From: SAR324 cluster bacterium
GTDB lineage: Bacteria; SAR324; NAC60-12
Direction of reading: 5' to 3'
Length of the DNA stretch: 35,028 bases
Assembly (NCBI GenBank): GCA_015232315.1
Contig: JADFZZ010000043.1
Coordinates: 1-35,028, forward strand
The notes below the pieces were generated by a model, which was given only the letters and a program-made list of their open reading frames with translations, made no database searches and was not told the DNA's origin. Below, piece by piece: positions 19,213 to 28,987 of the stretch. Within the stretch, counting starts at the first letter, position 1, and every line of letters starts with the position of its first letter. Both the position numbers and the translations under genes were made by a program.

Positions 19213-19496
19213 GTGTTTATAATGTTCTAAGAAAGCCTCACTTGACTGAAAAAACGACAATTCAGTATGAGGATACAAACCAGGCTGTTTTTGTTGTTGA
19301 TAAACTTGCTAATAAGCAACAAATCAAAGAAAGTGTCGAGAAAGCCTTCAATGTGACTGTTCTTAAAGTCAGAACTATCAATGTGATGGGTAAAAAAAAG
19401 AGACTCGGACGGCATGCAGGGCGGCAGTCAGATTGGAAAAAAGCGTTAGTCACATTAAAAGAAAACGATAGCATCGAATATTTTGGTGGTGCTTGA
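19209..19496 (+). CDS. rplW: 50S ribosomal protein L23
   Basis: A 95-residue L23 at the tunnel exit, docking site for trigger factor and SRP. It starts with VLRKPHLTEKTT and contains FVVDKLANKQQIKESVEKAF and KKRLGRHAGRQSDWKKA, as in the family. The ATG overlaps the rplD stop by 4 bases, so it is probably translationally coupled to L4. Confidence 0.98.
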   Translation: MSVYNVLRKPHLTEKTTIQYEDTNQAVFVVDKLANKQQIKESVEKAFNVTVLKVRTINVMGKKKRLGRHAGRQSDWKKALVTLKENDSIEYFGGA

Positions 19497-19516
19497 TTTA
19501 GGACGTTAGGGAATCT

Positions 19517-20329
19517 ATGTCGATTCAAAAGTTTAAGCCTACATCCCCAGGCCGACGAAGTATGAGCGGTTTTGGGTTTGAAGAGATTACAACATCAGAA
19601 CCCGAAAAAAGTTTATTAGCACCACTAAAAAGAAAAGGTGGTCGAAATAATCAGGGGCGAATCTCCGTACGTCATCAGGGTGGTGGGCATAAAAAACACT
19701 ACCGGATCATCGATTTCAAACGGAATAAATTCAATATTGAAGCTAAAGTAGTTTCAATTGAGTATGATCCTAATCGTAACGCACGAATTTCCTTGTTGCA
19801 TTATGTTGATGGGGAGAAAAGATATATTCTGACTCCTGAAGGACTCAATGTTGGCGATACAGTAGTTTCAGGAGAAAGTGTGGATATTCGGGTTGGTAAT
19901 GCTCTACCACTAAAAGCAATACCAATTGGAACCATTCTGCATTGTATTGAACTAAAACCTCTTAAAGGTGGGCAAATAGCGAGAAGTGCTGGAGCCTCTG
20001 TTCAATTGATGGGGAAGGACGGGAGTTATGCACAAATAAAACTTCGATCAGGTCAAATTCGATTAGTTCGGTTAGAATGTATGGCTACAATTGGAGCTGT
20101 CGGCAACTCAGAACATATGAATATGGCAGTAGGGAAAGCAGGTCGTAAGCGCTGGATGGGTGTTCGGCCTACTGTGAGAGGGGTTGTTATGAATCCTGTT
20201 GACCATCCTCATGGGGGTGGTGAAGGTAAAACATCAGGGGGACGTCATCCTGTTTCTCCTTGGGGGATGCCTACTAAAGGGTATAAAACTCGTAATAACA
20301 AAGCAACTGATAAATACATTGTACGATAG
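19517..20329 (+). CDS. rplB: 50S ribosomal protein L2
   Basis: A 270-residue L2, required for subunit association and peptidyltransferase activity. [19 protein letters not shown] at the N-terminal side and [19 protein letters not shown] near the C-terminus carry the family hallmarks, including the conserved His of the HGGGEG loop. It is a few residues shorter than E. coli L2 (273) without loss of any block. Confidence 0.98.
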   Translation: MSIQKFKPTSPGRRSMSGFGFEEITTSEPEKSLLAPLKRKGGRNNQGRISVRHQGGGHKKHYRIIDFKRNKFNIEAKVVSIEYDPNRNARISLLHYVDGEKRYILTPEGLNVGDTVVSGESVDIRVGNALPLKAIPIGTILHCIELKPLKGGQIARSAGASVQLMGKDGSYAQIKLRSGQIRLVRLECMATIGAVGNSEHMNMAVGKAGRKRWMGVRPTVRGVVMNPVDHPHGGGEGKTSGGRHPVSPWGMPTKGYKTRNNKATDKYIVR

Positions 20330-20337
20330 GAGGTGTT

Positions 20338-20619
20338 GTGCCCCGTTCAGTTAAAAAAGGACCTTTTGTTGATGATCACTTAATTAAAAAAGCGGTTACA
20401 GCAAAAGATGCACAGGATCGTAAGTTAATAAAAACATGGTCAAGACGATCTGTTATTTTGCCTGAATTTGTAGGTTTGAACTTTGCGATCCATAATGGAA
20501 ACAAATTCATACCTGTTTTTATTACAGAAGAGATGGTTGGTTATAAATTAGGTGAATTCTCACCCACACGAACTTATCGTGGCCACGCCAATAAAACTGA
20601 TAAACGAACAAAGAAGTGA
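20338..20619 (+). CDS. rpsS: 30S ribosomal protein S19
   Basis: A 93-residue S19 with [44 protein letters not shown] and [14 protein letters not shown]. The start is a GTG. It is set by AGGAGGTG at 20328-20335, an extended ribosome binding site that overlaps the TAG stop of rplB, which suggests coupled translation. Confidence 0.98.
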   Translation: MPRSVKKGPFVDDHLIKKAVTAKDAQDRKLIKTWSRRSVILPEFVGLNFAIHNGNKFIPVFITEEMVGYKLGEFSPTRTYRGHANKTDKRTKK

Positions 20620-20626
20620 GAAGTTT

Positions 20627-20959
20627 ATGGAAGCGAGGGCAACTTTAAAAAATATTGGGATTTCTCCCCGAAAAGTTCGTATGGTGTTAGATCTGATTCG
20701 TGGAAAAGATGTGAATACCGCATTTGCATATTTGAATGCAACACATAGGGGGGCAGTTCCAATTGTCAGAGAACTGCTGAAGTCTGCGGTGGCAAATGCC
20801 GATAATCTCTATCCTGGAACAGATGTTGATTCACTAAAAATAGTGACTGCATATGCTGATGCCGGTGCAACATTAAAACGATTCCAGCCTAGAGCTATGG
20901 GCCGGGGAATGCGAATCTTAAAAAGAACCAGTCATGTTACATTGGTGGTTGGTAATTAA
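20627..20959 (+). CDS. rplV: 50S ribosomal protein L22
   Basis: A 110-residue L22, whose beta hairpin forms part of the exit tunnel. Identified by GISPRKVRMVLDLIRGKDV, SAVANADNLY and RAMGRGMRILKRTSHVT. The ATG at 20627 is used because L22 proteins begin at this point (MEARATLKN); the open frame upstream runs into rpsS in another frame and is not protein. Confidence 0.98.
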   Translation: MEARATLKNIGISPRKVRMVLDLIRGKDVNTAFAYLNATHRGAVPIVRELLKSAVANADNLYPGTDVDSLKIVTAYADAGATLKRFQPRAMGRGMRILKRTSHVTLVVGN

Positions 20960-20998
20960 TTGTCATTATTTCATCTGAACATACAATCAGAGGTTTTT

Positions 20999-21661
20999 GT
21001 GGGACAAAAAGTTAACCCAATTGGTTTAAGGCTAGGTATTACACGTACTTGGAATTCCAAGTGGTTTGCGGATAAATTATATGGAGAACAGCTTCAGGAA
21101 GATCTTAGCATCCAGAAATTTATCAAGGCAAGGCTCAAGCATGCTGCTATTTCCAAAATTGAGATTGAGCGAACATCGAAAAAAATTAAAATCAATATTT
21201 TTTCTGCACGTCCAGGAATTATCATTGGTCGCAAGGGTGATGAAGTTGAACGACTGAAAAAATCAGTGGGTGGTCTGACAAAGCAGGACATTGTAGTCAA
21301 TATTAAGGAAGTCAAACGTGCTGAAATTGATGCTCAACTGATTGCAGAAAATATTGCCAGCCAACTGGAACGTCGAGTTGCTTTTCGTAGAGCTATTAAA
21401 CGATCAATGACTTCAGCGATGAGAATGAATATTGATGGTTGTAAAATCATGGTAGCAGGACGCTTGAATGGCGCAGAAATGGCTCGGACGGAATGGACAA
21501 GGGAAGGTCGGGTTCGATTGCATACATTAAGAGAAGACATTGATTATGGATTTGCCGAAGCACTTACAACTTATGGATTAATAGGTGTTAAAGTGTGGGT
21601 AGCAAAAGGAGAAAACTTTGACTCCTCAAAAAATAGACGTTCCCGTAAGAAGGAGGGATAA
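20999..21661 (+). CDS. rpsC: 30S ribosomal protein S3
   Basis: A 220-residue S3 with the N-terminal [12 protein letters not shown], the KH domain [17 protein letters not shown] and the C-terminal domain up to VKVWVAKGE. The GTG at 20999 with AGAGG just upstream is chosen because it produces the universal (M)GQKVNP start; a longer frame beginning TTG at 20960 is not conserved. Confidence 0.98.
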   Translation: MGQKVNPIGLRLGITRTWNSKWFADKLYGEQLQEDLSIQKFIKARLKHAAISKIEIERTSKKIKINIFSARPGIIIGRKGDEVERLKKSVGGLTKQDIVVNIKEVKRAEIDAQLIAENIASQLERRVAFRRAIKRSMTSAMRMNIDGCKIMVAGRLNGAEMARTEWTREGRVRLHTLREDIDYGFAEALTTYGLIGVKVWVAKGENFDSSKNRRSRKKEG

Positions 21662-21664
21662 GCC

Positions 21665-22081
21665 ATGTTGTTGCCACAAAGAACAAAATTCAGAAAACAA
21701 CAAAAAGGACGACTAACTCGAAACAGTACTCGTGGAAATTTGGTGTCATTTGGAAGTATAGGTCTCCAGGCCGTTGATAGGGGATATATCAGTTCTAGAC
21801 AAATCGAAGCAGGGCGTCGAGTGATTACCAGAGCATTACGTCGTGGTGGGAAAATCTGGATTAGAATTTTTCCAGATAAACCAATAACATTACGCCCTGC
21901 CGAAACACGAATGGGTAAAGGGAAAGGATCCGTTGACCATTGGGCGGCTGTCATATTGCCTGGTCGAGTTATCTATGAAGTGGATGGTGTTGAAGAAAAA
22001 GTGGCGGAAGATGCATTAAAACTCGCCGGGTATAAATTACCACTCAAAACCCAGATTATTAAACGGGGAGCCGTGTTATGA
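21665..22081 (+). CDS. rplP: 50S ribosomal protein L16
   Basis: A 138-residue L16 next to the A-site tRNA elbow. It begins [16 protein letters not shown] and contains [27 protein letters not shown] and [15 protein letters not shown] at 21651-21656, inside the rpsC tail, is its ribosome binding site. Its stop overlaps the start of rpmC. Confidence 0.98.
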   Translation: MLLPQRTKFRKQQKGRLTRNSTRGNLVSFGSIGLQAVDRGYISSRQIEAGRRVITRALRRGGKIWIRIFPDKPITLRPAETRMGKGKGSVDHWAAVILPGRVIYEVDGVEEKVAEDALKLAGYKLPLKTQIIKRGAVL

Positions 22082-22290
22082 AAGCAATTAAATCTAGTGA
22101 ATTGAGACTGCTCTCCATTGATGAATTGCAGGAGAAGTTGCAATTGGCACAGGAAGAACAATTACGGCGAAGATGTAATAAAGCAATTGAACAATTAGAG
22201 GATGTGAGCTTGATTCGTTTTGGCAGACGGGAAATTGCTCGGATCTTTACAATTATTCAGGAAAAACGTCTTCAGCAAAAATCAGCTTAA
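22078..22290 (+). CDS. rpmC: 50S ribosomal protein L29
   Basis: A 70-residue L29: [18 protein letters not shown], a long helical middle, then [17 protein letters not shown], which is the family's conserved C-terminal helix. ATGA overlap with rplP suggests coupling. A few residues longer than E. coli L29 (63). Confidence 0.95.
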   Translation: MKAIKSSELRLLSIDELQEKLQLAQEEQLRRRCNKAIEQLEDVSLIRFGRREIARIFTIIQEKRLQQKSA

Positions 22291-22331
22291 TTAATACATG
22301 CCTTTTCTTATTCTTAAATCAATAGAGTCGC

Positions 22332-22589
22332 ATGGAACAAAACAGAAAAGTTAAAAAAGTAAAACAAGGAATCGTTGTCAGTAATAAAATGGAACGATCT
22401 ATTGTGGTACGGGTTGAAACAACAAAAAAACATCCTCTTTACAATAGAACTATGCTTCGTTCTGAAAAATACATGGCTCATGATGAAGAAAATGTTTGTA
22501 AAGAAGGCGATGTCGTAAGGATTATCGAGTGCAAGCCTATCAGTAGCAAGAAACGATGGCGTTTGCTGGATGTAGTTAAAGCGTCTTGA
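22332..22589 (+). CDS. rpsQ: 30S ribosomal protein S17
   Basis: An 85-residue S17 with the OB-fold pattern [56 protein letters not shown]. It is separated from rpmC by 41 bases, a longer gap than elsewhere in the array, but no terminator or convincing promoter is visible there. Confidence 0.97.
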   Translation: MEQNRKVKKVKQGIVVSNKMERSIVVRVETTKKHPLYNRTMLRSEKYMAHDEENVCKEGDVVRIIECKPISSKKRWRLLDVVKAS

Positions 22590-22608
22590 TGAAAAGAGGA
22601 GAAAAACA

Positions 22609-22977
22609 ATGATCCAGGTACAGACATCTCTTGAAGTTGCAGACAACTCAGGAGCAAAGCGATTGATGTGTATAAAAGTTCTTGGCGGTTCCAAACGTCG
22701 CTATGCCAGTATTGGCGATATTGTCGTCGCATCTGTCAAAGAAGCCGCACCAGATTCAAAGGTGAAGTCAGGAACAGTTGTTAAAGCCGTAATCGTTAGG
22801 ACTCGTAAGGAAATTCGACGTAAAGATGGTTCTTATATAAAATTTGACAAGGACGCAGCGGTTATTGTTGACAATAAACAGGAACCTGTAGGAACGCGTA
22901 TTTTTGGCCCAGTAGCTCGGGAATTGAGAGCTAAAAAATTTATGAAAATACTATCTCTTGCCCCAGAAGTGCTTTAA
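22609..22977 (+). CDS. rplN: 50S ribosomal protein L14
   Basis: A 122-residue L14, the bridge protein at the subunit interface. It begins [17 protein letters not shown] and contains [28 protein letters not shown] and [20 protein letters not shown] lies in front of the start. The length is exactly typical. Confidence 0.98.
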   Translation: MIQVQTSLEVADNSGAKRLMCIKVLGGSKRRYASIGDIVVASVKEAAPDSKVKSGTVVKAVIVRTRKEIRRKDGSYIKFDKDAAVIVDNKQEPVGTRIFGPVARELRAKKFMKILSLAPEVL

Positions 22978-22998
22978 CACTAGACCAACTGAATCACC

Positions 22999-23355
22999 AT
23001 GAAAAAATTAATATCAAAAAAGAAACGTAACAAACGAACTTCTCCAACAATCCATGTCGGCGATAAGGTGCAGGTTATTGCGGGAAAAAATAAGGGTGCT
23101 GTAGGAAAAGTTCTAGCCGTTAACTGGAAAAATGAAAAACTTGTTGTGGAAAAAGTGAACATGGTAACACGTCACGTGAAGCCGAATGCTCAAAATCAAC
23201 AAGGTGGATTGCTGAAATCAGAGGCGCCAATTCATTATTCTAATGTTATGCTTTACAATCCGAAACTGGAACGAGGCGTTCGTGTTCGAATTCAATTAAC
23301 AGAATCTGGACAAAAAAATCGGGTTTGTGTGAAAACTTCTAGTGTGATTGAGTAA
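22999..23355 (+). CDS. rplX: 50S ribosomal protein L24
   Basis: A 118-residue L24, an early assembly protein. The KOW motif is [21 protein letters not shown], with the conserved [11 protein letters not shown] and [12 protein letters not shown] after it. A lysine-rich N-terminal segment ([13 protein letters not shown]) makes it somewhat longer than the usual 100-105. Confidence 0.97.
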   Translation: MKKLISKKKRNKRTSPTIHVGDKVQVIAGKNKGAVGKVLAVNWKNEKLVVEKVNMVTRHVKPNAQNQQGGLLKSEAPIHYSNVMLYNPKLERGVRVRIQLTESGQKNRVCVKTSSVIE

Positions 23356-23357
23356 AC

Positions 23358-23906
23358 ATGGCAAATACAAATGCTTTATATCAGACATACAAAAAAGAAA
23401 TTGTACCAAGTCTGATGTCAGAATTTTCATGTAAAAATATACATCAGGTTGCAAATATTCAAAAAATAACTTTGAATATGGGACTTGGCGAAGCTGTGCA
23501 AAATCCAAAAATAATTGAATCTGCCGTAGAACAATTGGCTTTGATTTCAGGACAAAAACCTGTTGTTACAAGATCAAAAAAATCTATAGCAGGTTTTAAA
23601 CTTCGAGAAAATGTACCTATTGGATGCATGGTCACTTTAAGAGGCCAACGGATGTGGGATTTTCTGGAACGATTGGTAGGAATTGCACTCCCCAGAATCA
23701 GAGACTTTAGAGGGGTTTCTCCAAAGGCATTTGATGGCGATGGAAATTATACTATGGGAATTAAAGAGCAATTAGTTTTTCCAGAAATAGACTTTGATAA
23801 AATTGACAAGGTGCGAGGTCTTAATATCACAATTGTGACTACGACACCTTCAAATGATCAAGCAAAAGCATTGCTAACAGGCTTAGGATTCCCTTTCCGT
23901 AAATAG
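23358..23906 (+). CDS. rplE: 50S ribosomal protein L5
   Basis: A 182-residue L5, which binds 5S rRNA. Identified by [21 protein letters not shown]-like [25 protein letters not shown]-like [12 protein letters not shown] and a [20 protein letters not shown] ending. It begins two bases after rplX. Confidence 0.98.
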   Translation: MANTNALYQTYKKEIVPSLMSEFSCKNIHQVANIQKITLNMGLGEAVQNPKIIESAVEQLALISGQKPVVTRSKKSIAGFKLRENVPIGCMVTLRGQRMWDFLERLVGIALPRIRDFRGVSPKAFDGDGNYTMGIKEQLVFPEIDFDKIDKVRGLNITIVTTTPSNDQAKALLTGLGFPFRK

Positions 23907-23914
23907 AGGCAAAT

Positions 23915-24100
23915 ATGGCAAAAAAATCACTGATTGCAAAAGCTAATCGAAAACAGAAATTTAAGGTACGTGAATACAACCGCTGTAATTTGTGTGGTCG
24001 TCCTCATGCATACATTAGAAAATTTGAAATGTGTCGTATTTGTTTTAGGAAAAATGCTGGGTTTGGTTTGTTGCCTGGTGTAACAAAGTCAAGTTGGTAA
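23915..24100 (+). CDS. rpsN: 30S ribosomal protein S14, zinc-binding type
   Basis: A 61-residue short (type Z) S14. Four cysteines in two CxxC pairs, Cys24/Cys27 and Cys40/Cys43, form a zinc ribbon ([20 protein letters not shown]), and the C-terminus is the invariant [11 protein letters not shown]. The long zinc-free S14 of enterobacteria is not what is encoded here. The rpsH start follows 20 bases later. Confidence 0.98.
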   Translation: MAKKSLIAKANRKQKFKVREYNRCNLCGRPHAYIRKFEMCRICFRKNAGFGLLPGVTKSSW

Positions 24101-24120
24101 AAGATTTTAGGAGAGCGTTT

Positions 24121-24519
24121 ATGCCAGTTTCAGATCCAATTGCGGATTTATGTACACGAATAAGAAATGCTACAATGCGTCAACATAAGACCGTGGAAGC
24201 TCCTTATTCACAAATCAAAGCAAATATCTTGCGGGTATTGAAGGATGAAGGTTTTATTGAAGATTGGAAAAAAGAGGAAACAGAAAGTTTTCCAATACTG
24301 AAGATCACCTTAAAATATGATAAGTCTCAAAACAGTGTTATTCGAAAAATAAACAGAGTGAGTAAGCCTGGATTGAGAATTTATTCAGGTGTTGATGATT
24401 TGAAAACTATTCTAAACGGCCAGGGGATATCAGTCATTACTACTTCACACGGTATTTTTTCAGATCGAGAATGTCGCAAAAATAATGTGGGTGGTGAAGT
24501 GATATGCCAGGTTTGGTAA
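24121..24519 (+). CDS. rpsH: 30S ribosomal protein S8
   Basis: A 132-residue S8, a primary 16S binder and in E. coli the repressor of the spc operon. It starts DPIADLCTRIRNATM after MPVS and ends with GISVITTSHGIFSDRECR and VGGEVICQVW. The ATG at 24121, preceded by AGGAGAG, is chosen over the GTG at 24094, which would overlap rpsN. Confidence 0.98.
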   Translation: MPVSDPIADLCTRIRNATMRQHKTVEAPYSQIKANILRVLKDEGFIEDWKKEETESFPILKITLKYDKSQNSVIRKINRVSKPGLRIYSGVDDLKTILNGQGISVITTSHGIFSDRECRKNNVGGEVICQVW

Positions 24520-24556
24520 TCCGCCTATTCCAGGATAATTTTATTGGAGTTAATCG

Positions 24557-25099
24557 ATGTCTAGGATTGGTAAGCGTCCTGTAATAATTTCAAAAGGTAT
24601 CAAGGTTACTTTTGAAAATAAAAAATTAGCAGTTTCGGGGCCAAAAGGGCAGTTGGAATTTGTAGTTCCTGAAAAAGTAGATATTGAAATTTCAGAAGGA
24701 TCATTACAAGTCATCGCGGATTATCATAATGATGTCCAGGCAAAGACTATGATGGGAACTACTCAGGCCACAATTACTAATATGGTGATTGGTGTGAGTA
24801 AAGGTTTCACAAAACAACTAAACCTGGTAGGCGTTGGATACCGTGCGGCTTTGTCAGGCAATGTGCTGGAATTAAGCTTAGGTTTTTCACATCCTGTAAA
24901 ATTTGAATTACCAACAGGAATCAAGGCTGTCGTTCCTGCGAATACTCAAATCCGGTTAGAAAGTTGTGACAAGCAGTTGTTAGGTCAAGTTGCGGCAAAT
25001 ATTAGAAAATTCCGCCCACCTGAACCATATAAAGGTAAAGGTATCATATTTGATGGTGAGAAAATTCGTAGAAAAGTAGGTAAAACAGGTAAGAAATAA
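24557..25099 (+). CDS. rplF: 50S ribosomal protein L6
   Basis: A 180-residue L6 near the sarcin-ricin loop. It begins MSRIGKRPV and contains VSGPKGQLEF, GTTQATITNMVIGVSKGF, LNLVGVGYRA, LSLGFSHPV and the C-terminal FRPPEPYKGKGI. GGAG lies before the ATG. The 37-base gap from rpsH has no clear signal. Confidence 0.98.
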   Translation: MSRIGKRPVIISKGIKVTFENKKLAVSGPKGQLEFVVPEKVDIEISEGSLQVIADYHNDVQAKTMMGTTQATITNMVIGVSKGFTKQLNLVGVGYRAALSGNVLELSLGFSHPVKFELPTGIKAVVPANTQIRLESCDKQLLGQVAANIRKFRPPEPYKGKGIIFDGEKIRRKVGKTGKK

Positions 25100-25114
25100 T
25101 TTTAGGTAGGGATT

Positions 25115-25480
25115 ATGCCAAAAACATCTCAGAGTATGTTAGCCAGAAAACATCGTCATAAACGGATACGTAAAAAAATTACGGGGTCGTCAATCTGCCC
25201 AAGATTGTCCGTATTTCGTTCAGCAAAACATGTTTATGTACAGGCAATTGATGATGAAAAAGGGCAAACGTTAGCATGTTCATCAACAATTTCCCTTAAA
25301 AGTGCTTTGCAGGGATACAGTGGCAATCTTGATGCTGCTGTTCAAGTGGGTAAAGACATAGCTCAAAAACTGTTGACGCAATCCATAGATCGAGTGGTAT
25401 TTGACCGTGGTGGATTTTTGTATCATGGCCGTGTAAAAGCATTGGCTGAAGCAGCCAGAGAAAATGGTTTACAGTTTTAG
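25115..25480 (+). CDS. rplR: 50S ribosomal protein L18
   Basis: A 121-residue L18, a 5S rRNA-binding protein. [18 protein letters not shown] and the terminal [20 protein letters not shown] are diagnostic. AGGTAGGG precedes the ATG. Confidence 0.98.
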   Translation: MPKTSQSMLARKHRHKRIRKKITGSSICPRLSVFRSAKHVYVQAIDDEKGQTLACSSTISLKSALQGYSGNLDAAVQVGKDIAQKLLTQSIDRVVFDRGGFLYHGRVKALAEAARENGLQF

Positions 25481-25508
25481 TTAATCATCTTTTATTTTAA
25501 GAGGACCT

Positions 25509-26015
25509 TTGACAGAAAAAAACTCAGAGAAGAGCGAACTCATTGAAAAAATAATACGTGTAAGTCGAGTTGCCAAAGTCGTAAAAGGTGGTAGACGTTT
25601 TAGTTTCAGTGCGTTGGTTGTGGTCGGTGACGGAAATGGTAAAGCAGGTTTTGGCGTTGGTAAAGCTAATGAAGTGACGGAAGCAATTCGTAAAGGCGTT
25701 AGTCAAGCGACACGATCCATGAAAACAATTGTATTTGAAGAAAATACAATTCCACATGAAATTAAAGGTCATTTCGGATCCGGATTGGTTTTGCTTAAAC
25801 CTGCCCCCAAAGGTCATGGAATTATTGCGGCCGGTGCGGTTCGCGCTGTGATGGAAGCGTCAGGTATTGCCGATATATCTGCAAAGTCTTTGGGTTCCCG
25901 TAATCCTCATAATATGGTCAGAGCAACTTTTGACGGATTAGCTCAATTGCGAACTTTTGAAGAAGTTGCCAGATTAAGAGGCAAATCAGTTGAATACCTA
26001 AAATCTCATAAGTAG
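25509..26015 (+). CDS. rpsE: 30S ribosomal protein S5
   Basis: A 168-residue S5, involved in decoding fidelity and mRNA unwinding. [37 protein letters not shown] and [18 protein letters not shown] identify it. The start is TTG with GAGGA just upstream; no ATG or GTG lies in a suitable place, so a TTG-initiated ribosomal protein is likely here. Confidence 0.96.
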   Translation: MTEKNSEKSELIEKIIRVSRVAKVVKGGRRFSFSALVVVGDGNGKAGFGVGKANEVTEAIRKGVSQATRSMKTIVFEENTIPHEIKGHFGSGLVLLKPAPKGHGIIAAGAVRAVMEASGIADISAKSLGSRNPHNMVRATFDGLAQLRTFEEVARLRGKSVEYLKSHK

Positions 26016-26019
26016 GCAT

Positions 26020-26205
26020 ATGGCACAGAAAATCAAAATAAAATTAGTAAAAAGTAGCAACCATTCTCAAAAAAACCAAAAATTAACATTGCTGGGTTTG
26101 GGACTTAAGAAAATAAATCAGGAACGAATATTGGAAAACTCTCCAAGTGTTCGTGGGATGTTGAGCAAAGTTCAACATTTGTTGGAAATTGAATTGGTGA
26201 ATTGA
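26020..26205 (+). CDS. rpmD: 50S ribosomal protein L30
   Basis: A 61-residue L30: KIKIKLVKSS at the N-terminus, then LLGLGLKKINQERILENSP and GMLSKVQHLLEIE, the standard L30 pattern. It sits between rpsE and rplO as in the spc operon. Confidence 0.95.
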   Translation: MAQKIKIKLVKSSNHSQKNQKLTLLGLGLKKINQERILENSPSVRGMLSKVQHLLEIELVN

Positions 26206-26218
26206 TATTGGAGTTATC

Positions 26219-26677
26219 ATGTTTCTACATCAGTTAGAAAATGCAGAAGGAGCACGTTCTTCAAAAAAACGTGTAGGACGTGGTCCAGGAAGTGGTTTGG
26301 GCAAAACATCTGGTAAGGGTGGTAAGGGAAGTACGGCTCGTTCGGGATACAAATCAAAACGAGGCTTTGAAGGTGGACAAACTCCATTACAACGTAGATT
26401 GCCAAAGTTTGGTTTTAATAATAAAGCTTTTAGAAAAGAGTATTCCATTGTTAATGTTTCAATGCTTGAAGCATTTGATGGAATAACATCAAATGAAGTG
26501 ATTACAAAAGAGATACTTAAACAACAAGGTTTAATCTCAAATAGTAATCTTCCAGTAAAATTACTGGGAGATGGTGAGTTAAAAAAATCCTTGAAAATTG
26601 AAGTTGATCGATCCAGTGCTTCTGCCATTGAAAAAGTAAAGGCAGCAGGTGGTGAGGTGACGGTACTGGAACAATAA
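26219..26677 (+). CDS. rplO: 50S ribosomal protein L15
   Basis: A 152-residue L15. Gly-rich basic N-terminus RVGRGPGSGLGKTSGKGGKG, then GFEGGQTPLQRRLPKFGF, and a folded C-terminal domain with VKLLGDGELKKSLKIE. The order rpmD-rplO-secY is canonical. Confidence 0.97.
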   Translation: MFLHQLENAEGARSSKKRVGRGPGSGLGKTSGKGGKGSTARSGYKSKRGFEGGQTPLQRRLPKFGFNNKAFRKEYSIVNVSMLEAFDGITSNEVITKEILKQQGLISNSNLPVKLLGDGELKKSLKIEVDRSSASAIEKVKAAGGEVTVLEQ

Positions 26678-26680
26678 ATT

Positions 26681-28012
26681 ATGTGGGAATCACTTCAAAA
26701 TATATTTAAAGTTGAGGAATTGCGTGACCGTATATTGTTCACGTTGTTTATGCTCGTTGTTTTTAGAATTGGCGCACATATACCAACACCGGGAATAGAT
26801 GGTGTTGCGCTGTCAGCATTCTTTGAGGCGCAATCTGGTACAATATTACGCTTTTTTGACATGTTTACAGGAGGCGCACTCGCAAGATTAACTGTATTTG
26901 CACTAGGTATTATGCCTTATATCAGTGCTTCAATTATTATACAGTTATTGACAGTAGTCTTCCCATATTTGGAAAGATTAGCAAAGGAAGGGGATGCCGG
27001 ACGAAGAAAAATTACAGCTTATACACGATATGGTACAATTGTTTTAAGTGTAATTCAGGGATTTGGAATTTCTGTAGGATTACAGAGCATGGCAGCTCCT
27101 GATGGATCGCCGGTTGTTATATCCACTATGAGTTCATGGGGCTTTAGAGCGCTTACAATAATTACTCTCACCGCAGGTACAACTTTTTTAATGTGGATGG
27201 GTGAACAAATAAGTGAACGTGGCATCGGAAACGGGATATCATTAATCATTTTTGCCGGGATTGTTGTAGATATTCCTGGAGCTTTGATTAATTCAATTCG
27301 ATTGGTTCAGGCTGGGCAACTTTCTGTTCTTGTATTGGTTTTTACCTCAATATTAATGATCTTAGTGATTTTTGCCGTAATCTTTATGGAGACAGCGTAT
27401 CGGAAAATTCCGGTCCAATATGCCAAACGTGTCCAAGGCAACAAAATGGTTGGTGGGCAGTCATCCCACTTACCTTTGAAAATTAATTCATCAGGTGTTA
27501 TTCCTCCTATATTTGCTTCTTCGATTTTAGCATTTCCCGCAACAATAACAGGTTTCATCGCGATACCATGGGTTCAATCAATCAGTAATCAATTGATGCC
27601 AGGTCGTTTAGTGCATTCAATCCTGTTTGTGATGATGATCTTTTTCTTCTGTTTTTTTTACACGGCTATTCAATTCAATCCAGTAAAAATTGCCGAGGAA
27701 ATGAAACGATATGGCGGATATATATTAGGCATTAGACCCGGCAAGAAGACAGCAGAATACATTAATGCGGTTTTAACGCGGTTGACTTTTGGCGGTGCCT
27801 TTTATCTTGCCGCAATCTGTATCCTTCCAAGTGTGCTGTTTGTTATGTTCAATGTTCCTTTTAGTTTTGGTGGTACCGCATTGTTGATTGTTGTTGGCGT
27901 TGGACTGGATACCATAAAACAAATAGAAGCATTTTTGCTTAATCGAAATTATGATGGGTTTACCCGTAAAAGTAAACGTCGGCGAGTTGGTTCTCGGGCG
28001 ATGAAATTGTAA
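26681..28012 (+). CDS. secY: Protein translocase subunit SecY
   Basis: A 443-residue inner-membrane channel of the Sec translocon with about ten hydrophobic helices. HIPTPGIDG near the N-terminus, a plug region after it, GNGISLIIFAGIV in the middle, and NPVKIAEEMKRYGGYILGIRPGK in the C-terminal half are family blocks; the C-tail is basic (RKSKRRRVGSRAMKL). It begins three bases after rplO, with a poor ribosome binding site, so coupling to L15 is likely. The adk, map and infA genes that often follow secY are absent; rpmJ starts 18 bases later. Confidence 0.98.
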   Translation: MWESLQNIFKVEELRDRILFTLFMLVVFRIGAHIPTPGIDGVALSAFFEAQSGTILRFFDMFTGGALARLTVFALGIMPYISASIIIQLLTVVFPYLERLAKEGDAGRRKITAYTRYGTIVLSVIQGFGISVGLQSMAAPDGSPVVISTMSSWGFRALTIITLTAGTTFLMWMGEQISERGIGNGISLIIFAGIVVDIPGALINSIRLVQAGQLSVLVLVFTSILMILVIFAVIFMETAYRKIPVQYAKRVQGNKMVGGQSSHLPLKINSSGVIPPIFASSILAFPATITGFIAIPWVQSISNQLMPGRLVHSILFVMMIFFFCFFYTAIQFNPVKIAEEMKRYGGYILGIRPGKKTAEYINAVLTRLTFGGAFYLAAICILPSVLFVMFNVPFSFGGTALLIVVGVGLDTIKQIEAFLLNRNYDGFTRKSKRRRVGSRAMKL

Positions 28013-28030
28013 AGACTGAGAGAGGAAATC

Positions 28031-28144
28031 ATGAAAGTCAGATCATCAGTTAAGTGTATATGTGAAAAATGTCGTGTCATTCGGAGAAAAGGGGTTGTTC
28101 GTGTTATTTGCGAAAATCCAAAACATAAGCAACGTCAAGGCTAA
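28031..28144 (+). CDS. rpmJ: 50S ribosomal protein L36, zinc-binding type
   Basis: A 37-residue L36: [14 protein letters not shown], then [17 protein letters not shown]. The zinc ligands Cys11, Cys14, Cys27 and His32 are all present, with an additional Cys9; the Cys-His spacing is one residue shorter than the common form. AGAGGAAATC precedes the ATG. It is too short for routine ORF calls but its position between secY and rpsM is canonical. Confidence 0.97.
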   Translation: MKVRSSVKCICEKCRVIRRKGVVRVICENPKHKQRQG

Positions 28145-28158
28145 TAAGAGGAGTCAAC

Positions 28159-28527
28159 GTGGCCAGAATTTTAGGAGTCGATTTACCCAAAAATAAACGG
28201 ATTGAGATAGCGCTTACCTATATTTTTGGTATCGGGCGATCAACATCAAATGCAATTCTCGAAGAAACAGGTATAAGTAAAGATATCAGAGTGCATGAAT
28301 TGACAGAAGTTCAGGTATCTCAGATTCGTGATGCCATTGAAAAAAAATATAAGGTTGAAGGTGATTTAAGAAGAGAAGTCAATTTAAATATTAAACGATT
28401 GATGGATCTTGGAAATTATCGAGGTTTAAGACATCGACGTGGGTTACCTGTGAGAGGTCAACGGACTAAAACGAATGCCAGAACAAGAAAAGGTCCAAGG
28501 CGACTTGCTGCAACCAAGAAAAAATAA
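28159..28527 (+). CDS. rpsM: 30S ribosomal protein S13
   Basis: A 122-residue S13 of the small subunit head. It begins [20 protein letters not shown] and has [13 protein letters not shown], then [20 protein letters not shown]. The start is GTG, 9 bases after AGGAG. First gene of the alpha operon segment. Confidence 0.98.
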   Translation: MARILGVDLPKNKRIEIALTYIFGIGRSTSNAILEETGISKDIRVHELTEVQVSQIRDAIEKKYKVEGDLRREVNLNIKRLMDLGNYRGLRHRRGLPVRGQRTKTNARTRKGPRRLAATKKK

Positions 28528-28554
28528 TCATATTATTCGGCTAGGATAAAAGAT

Positions 28555-28941
28555 ATGGTCAAAAAAAGAGTCACAAAAAAGAAAGAAAAAAAAGTCGTCG
28601 AACATGGAATTGTTCATATTCAGGCCTCCTTCAATAACACGATTGTAAGCATTACCGATGTTCAAGGAAATGTAGTCGCATGGGCAAGTAGTGGATTGCA
28701 TGGATTCAAAGGCTCTCGCAAAAGCACACCCTATGCGGCAAAAGTCGCTGCAGAGAGTGCAACCCAAAAAGCTAAAGAATTTGGGATGAAAGAAGTTCAG
28801 ATTCAAATCAAAGGTCCTGGCGCTGGAAGAGAATCAGCATTACGTGCCATTGCTGCCGAAGGAATCAAAGTGACTAGTATTCGTGATGTTACTCCTGTAC
28901 CACATAACGGTTGTCGTCCACCAAAACAACGCCGTATCTGA
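28555..28941 (+). CDS. rpsK: 30S ribosomal protein S11
   Basis: A 128-residue S11 of the platform. [53 protein letters not shown] and [17 protein letters not shown] are all present. The first codons include A-rich runs encoding the KKKEKK stretch. The usual next gene, rpsD, is absent; rpoA follows after 46 bases. Confidence 0.98.
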   Translation: MVKKRVTKKKEKKVVEHGIVHIQASFNNTIVSITDVQGNVVAWASSGLHGFKGSRKSTPYAAKVAAESATQKAKEFGMKEVQIQIKGPGAGRESALRAIAAEGIKVTSIRDVTPVPHNGCRPPKQRRI

Positions 28942-28987
28942 TATATCATCCTATCTGCTAACCAGCCTTGTATCTTTAGGAATTGCC

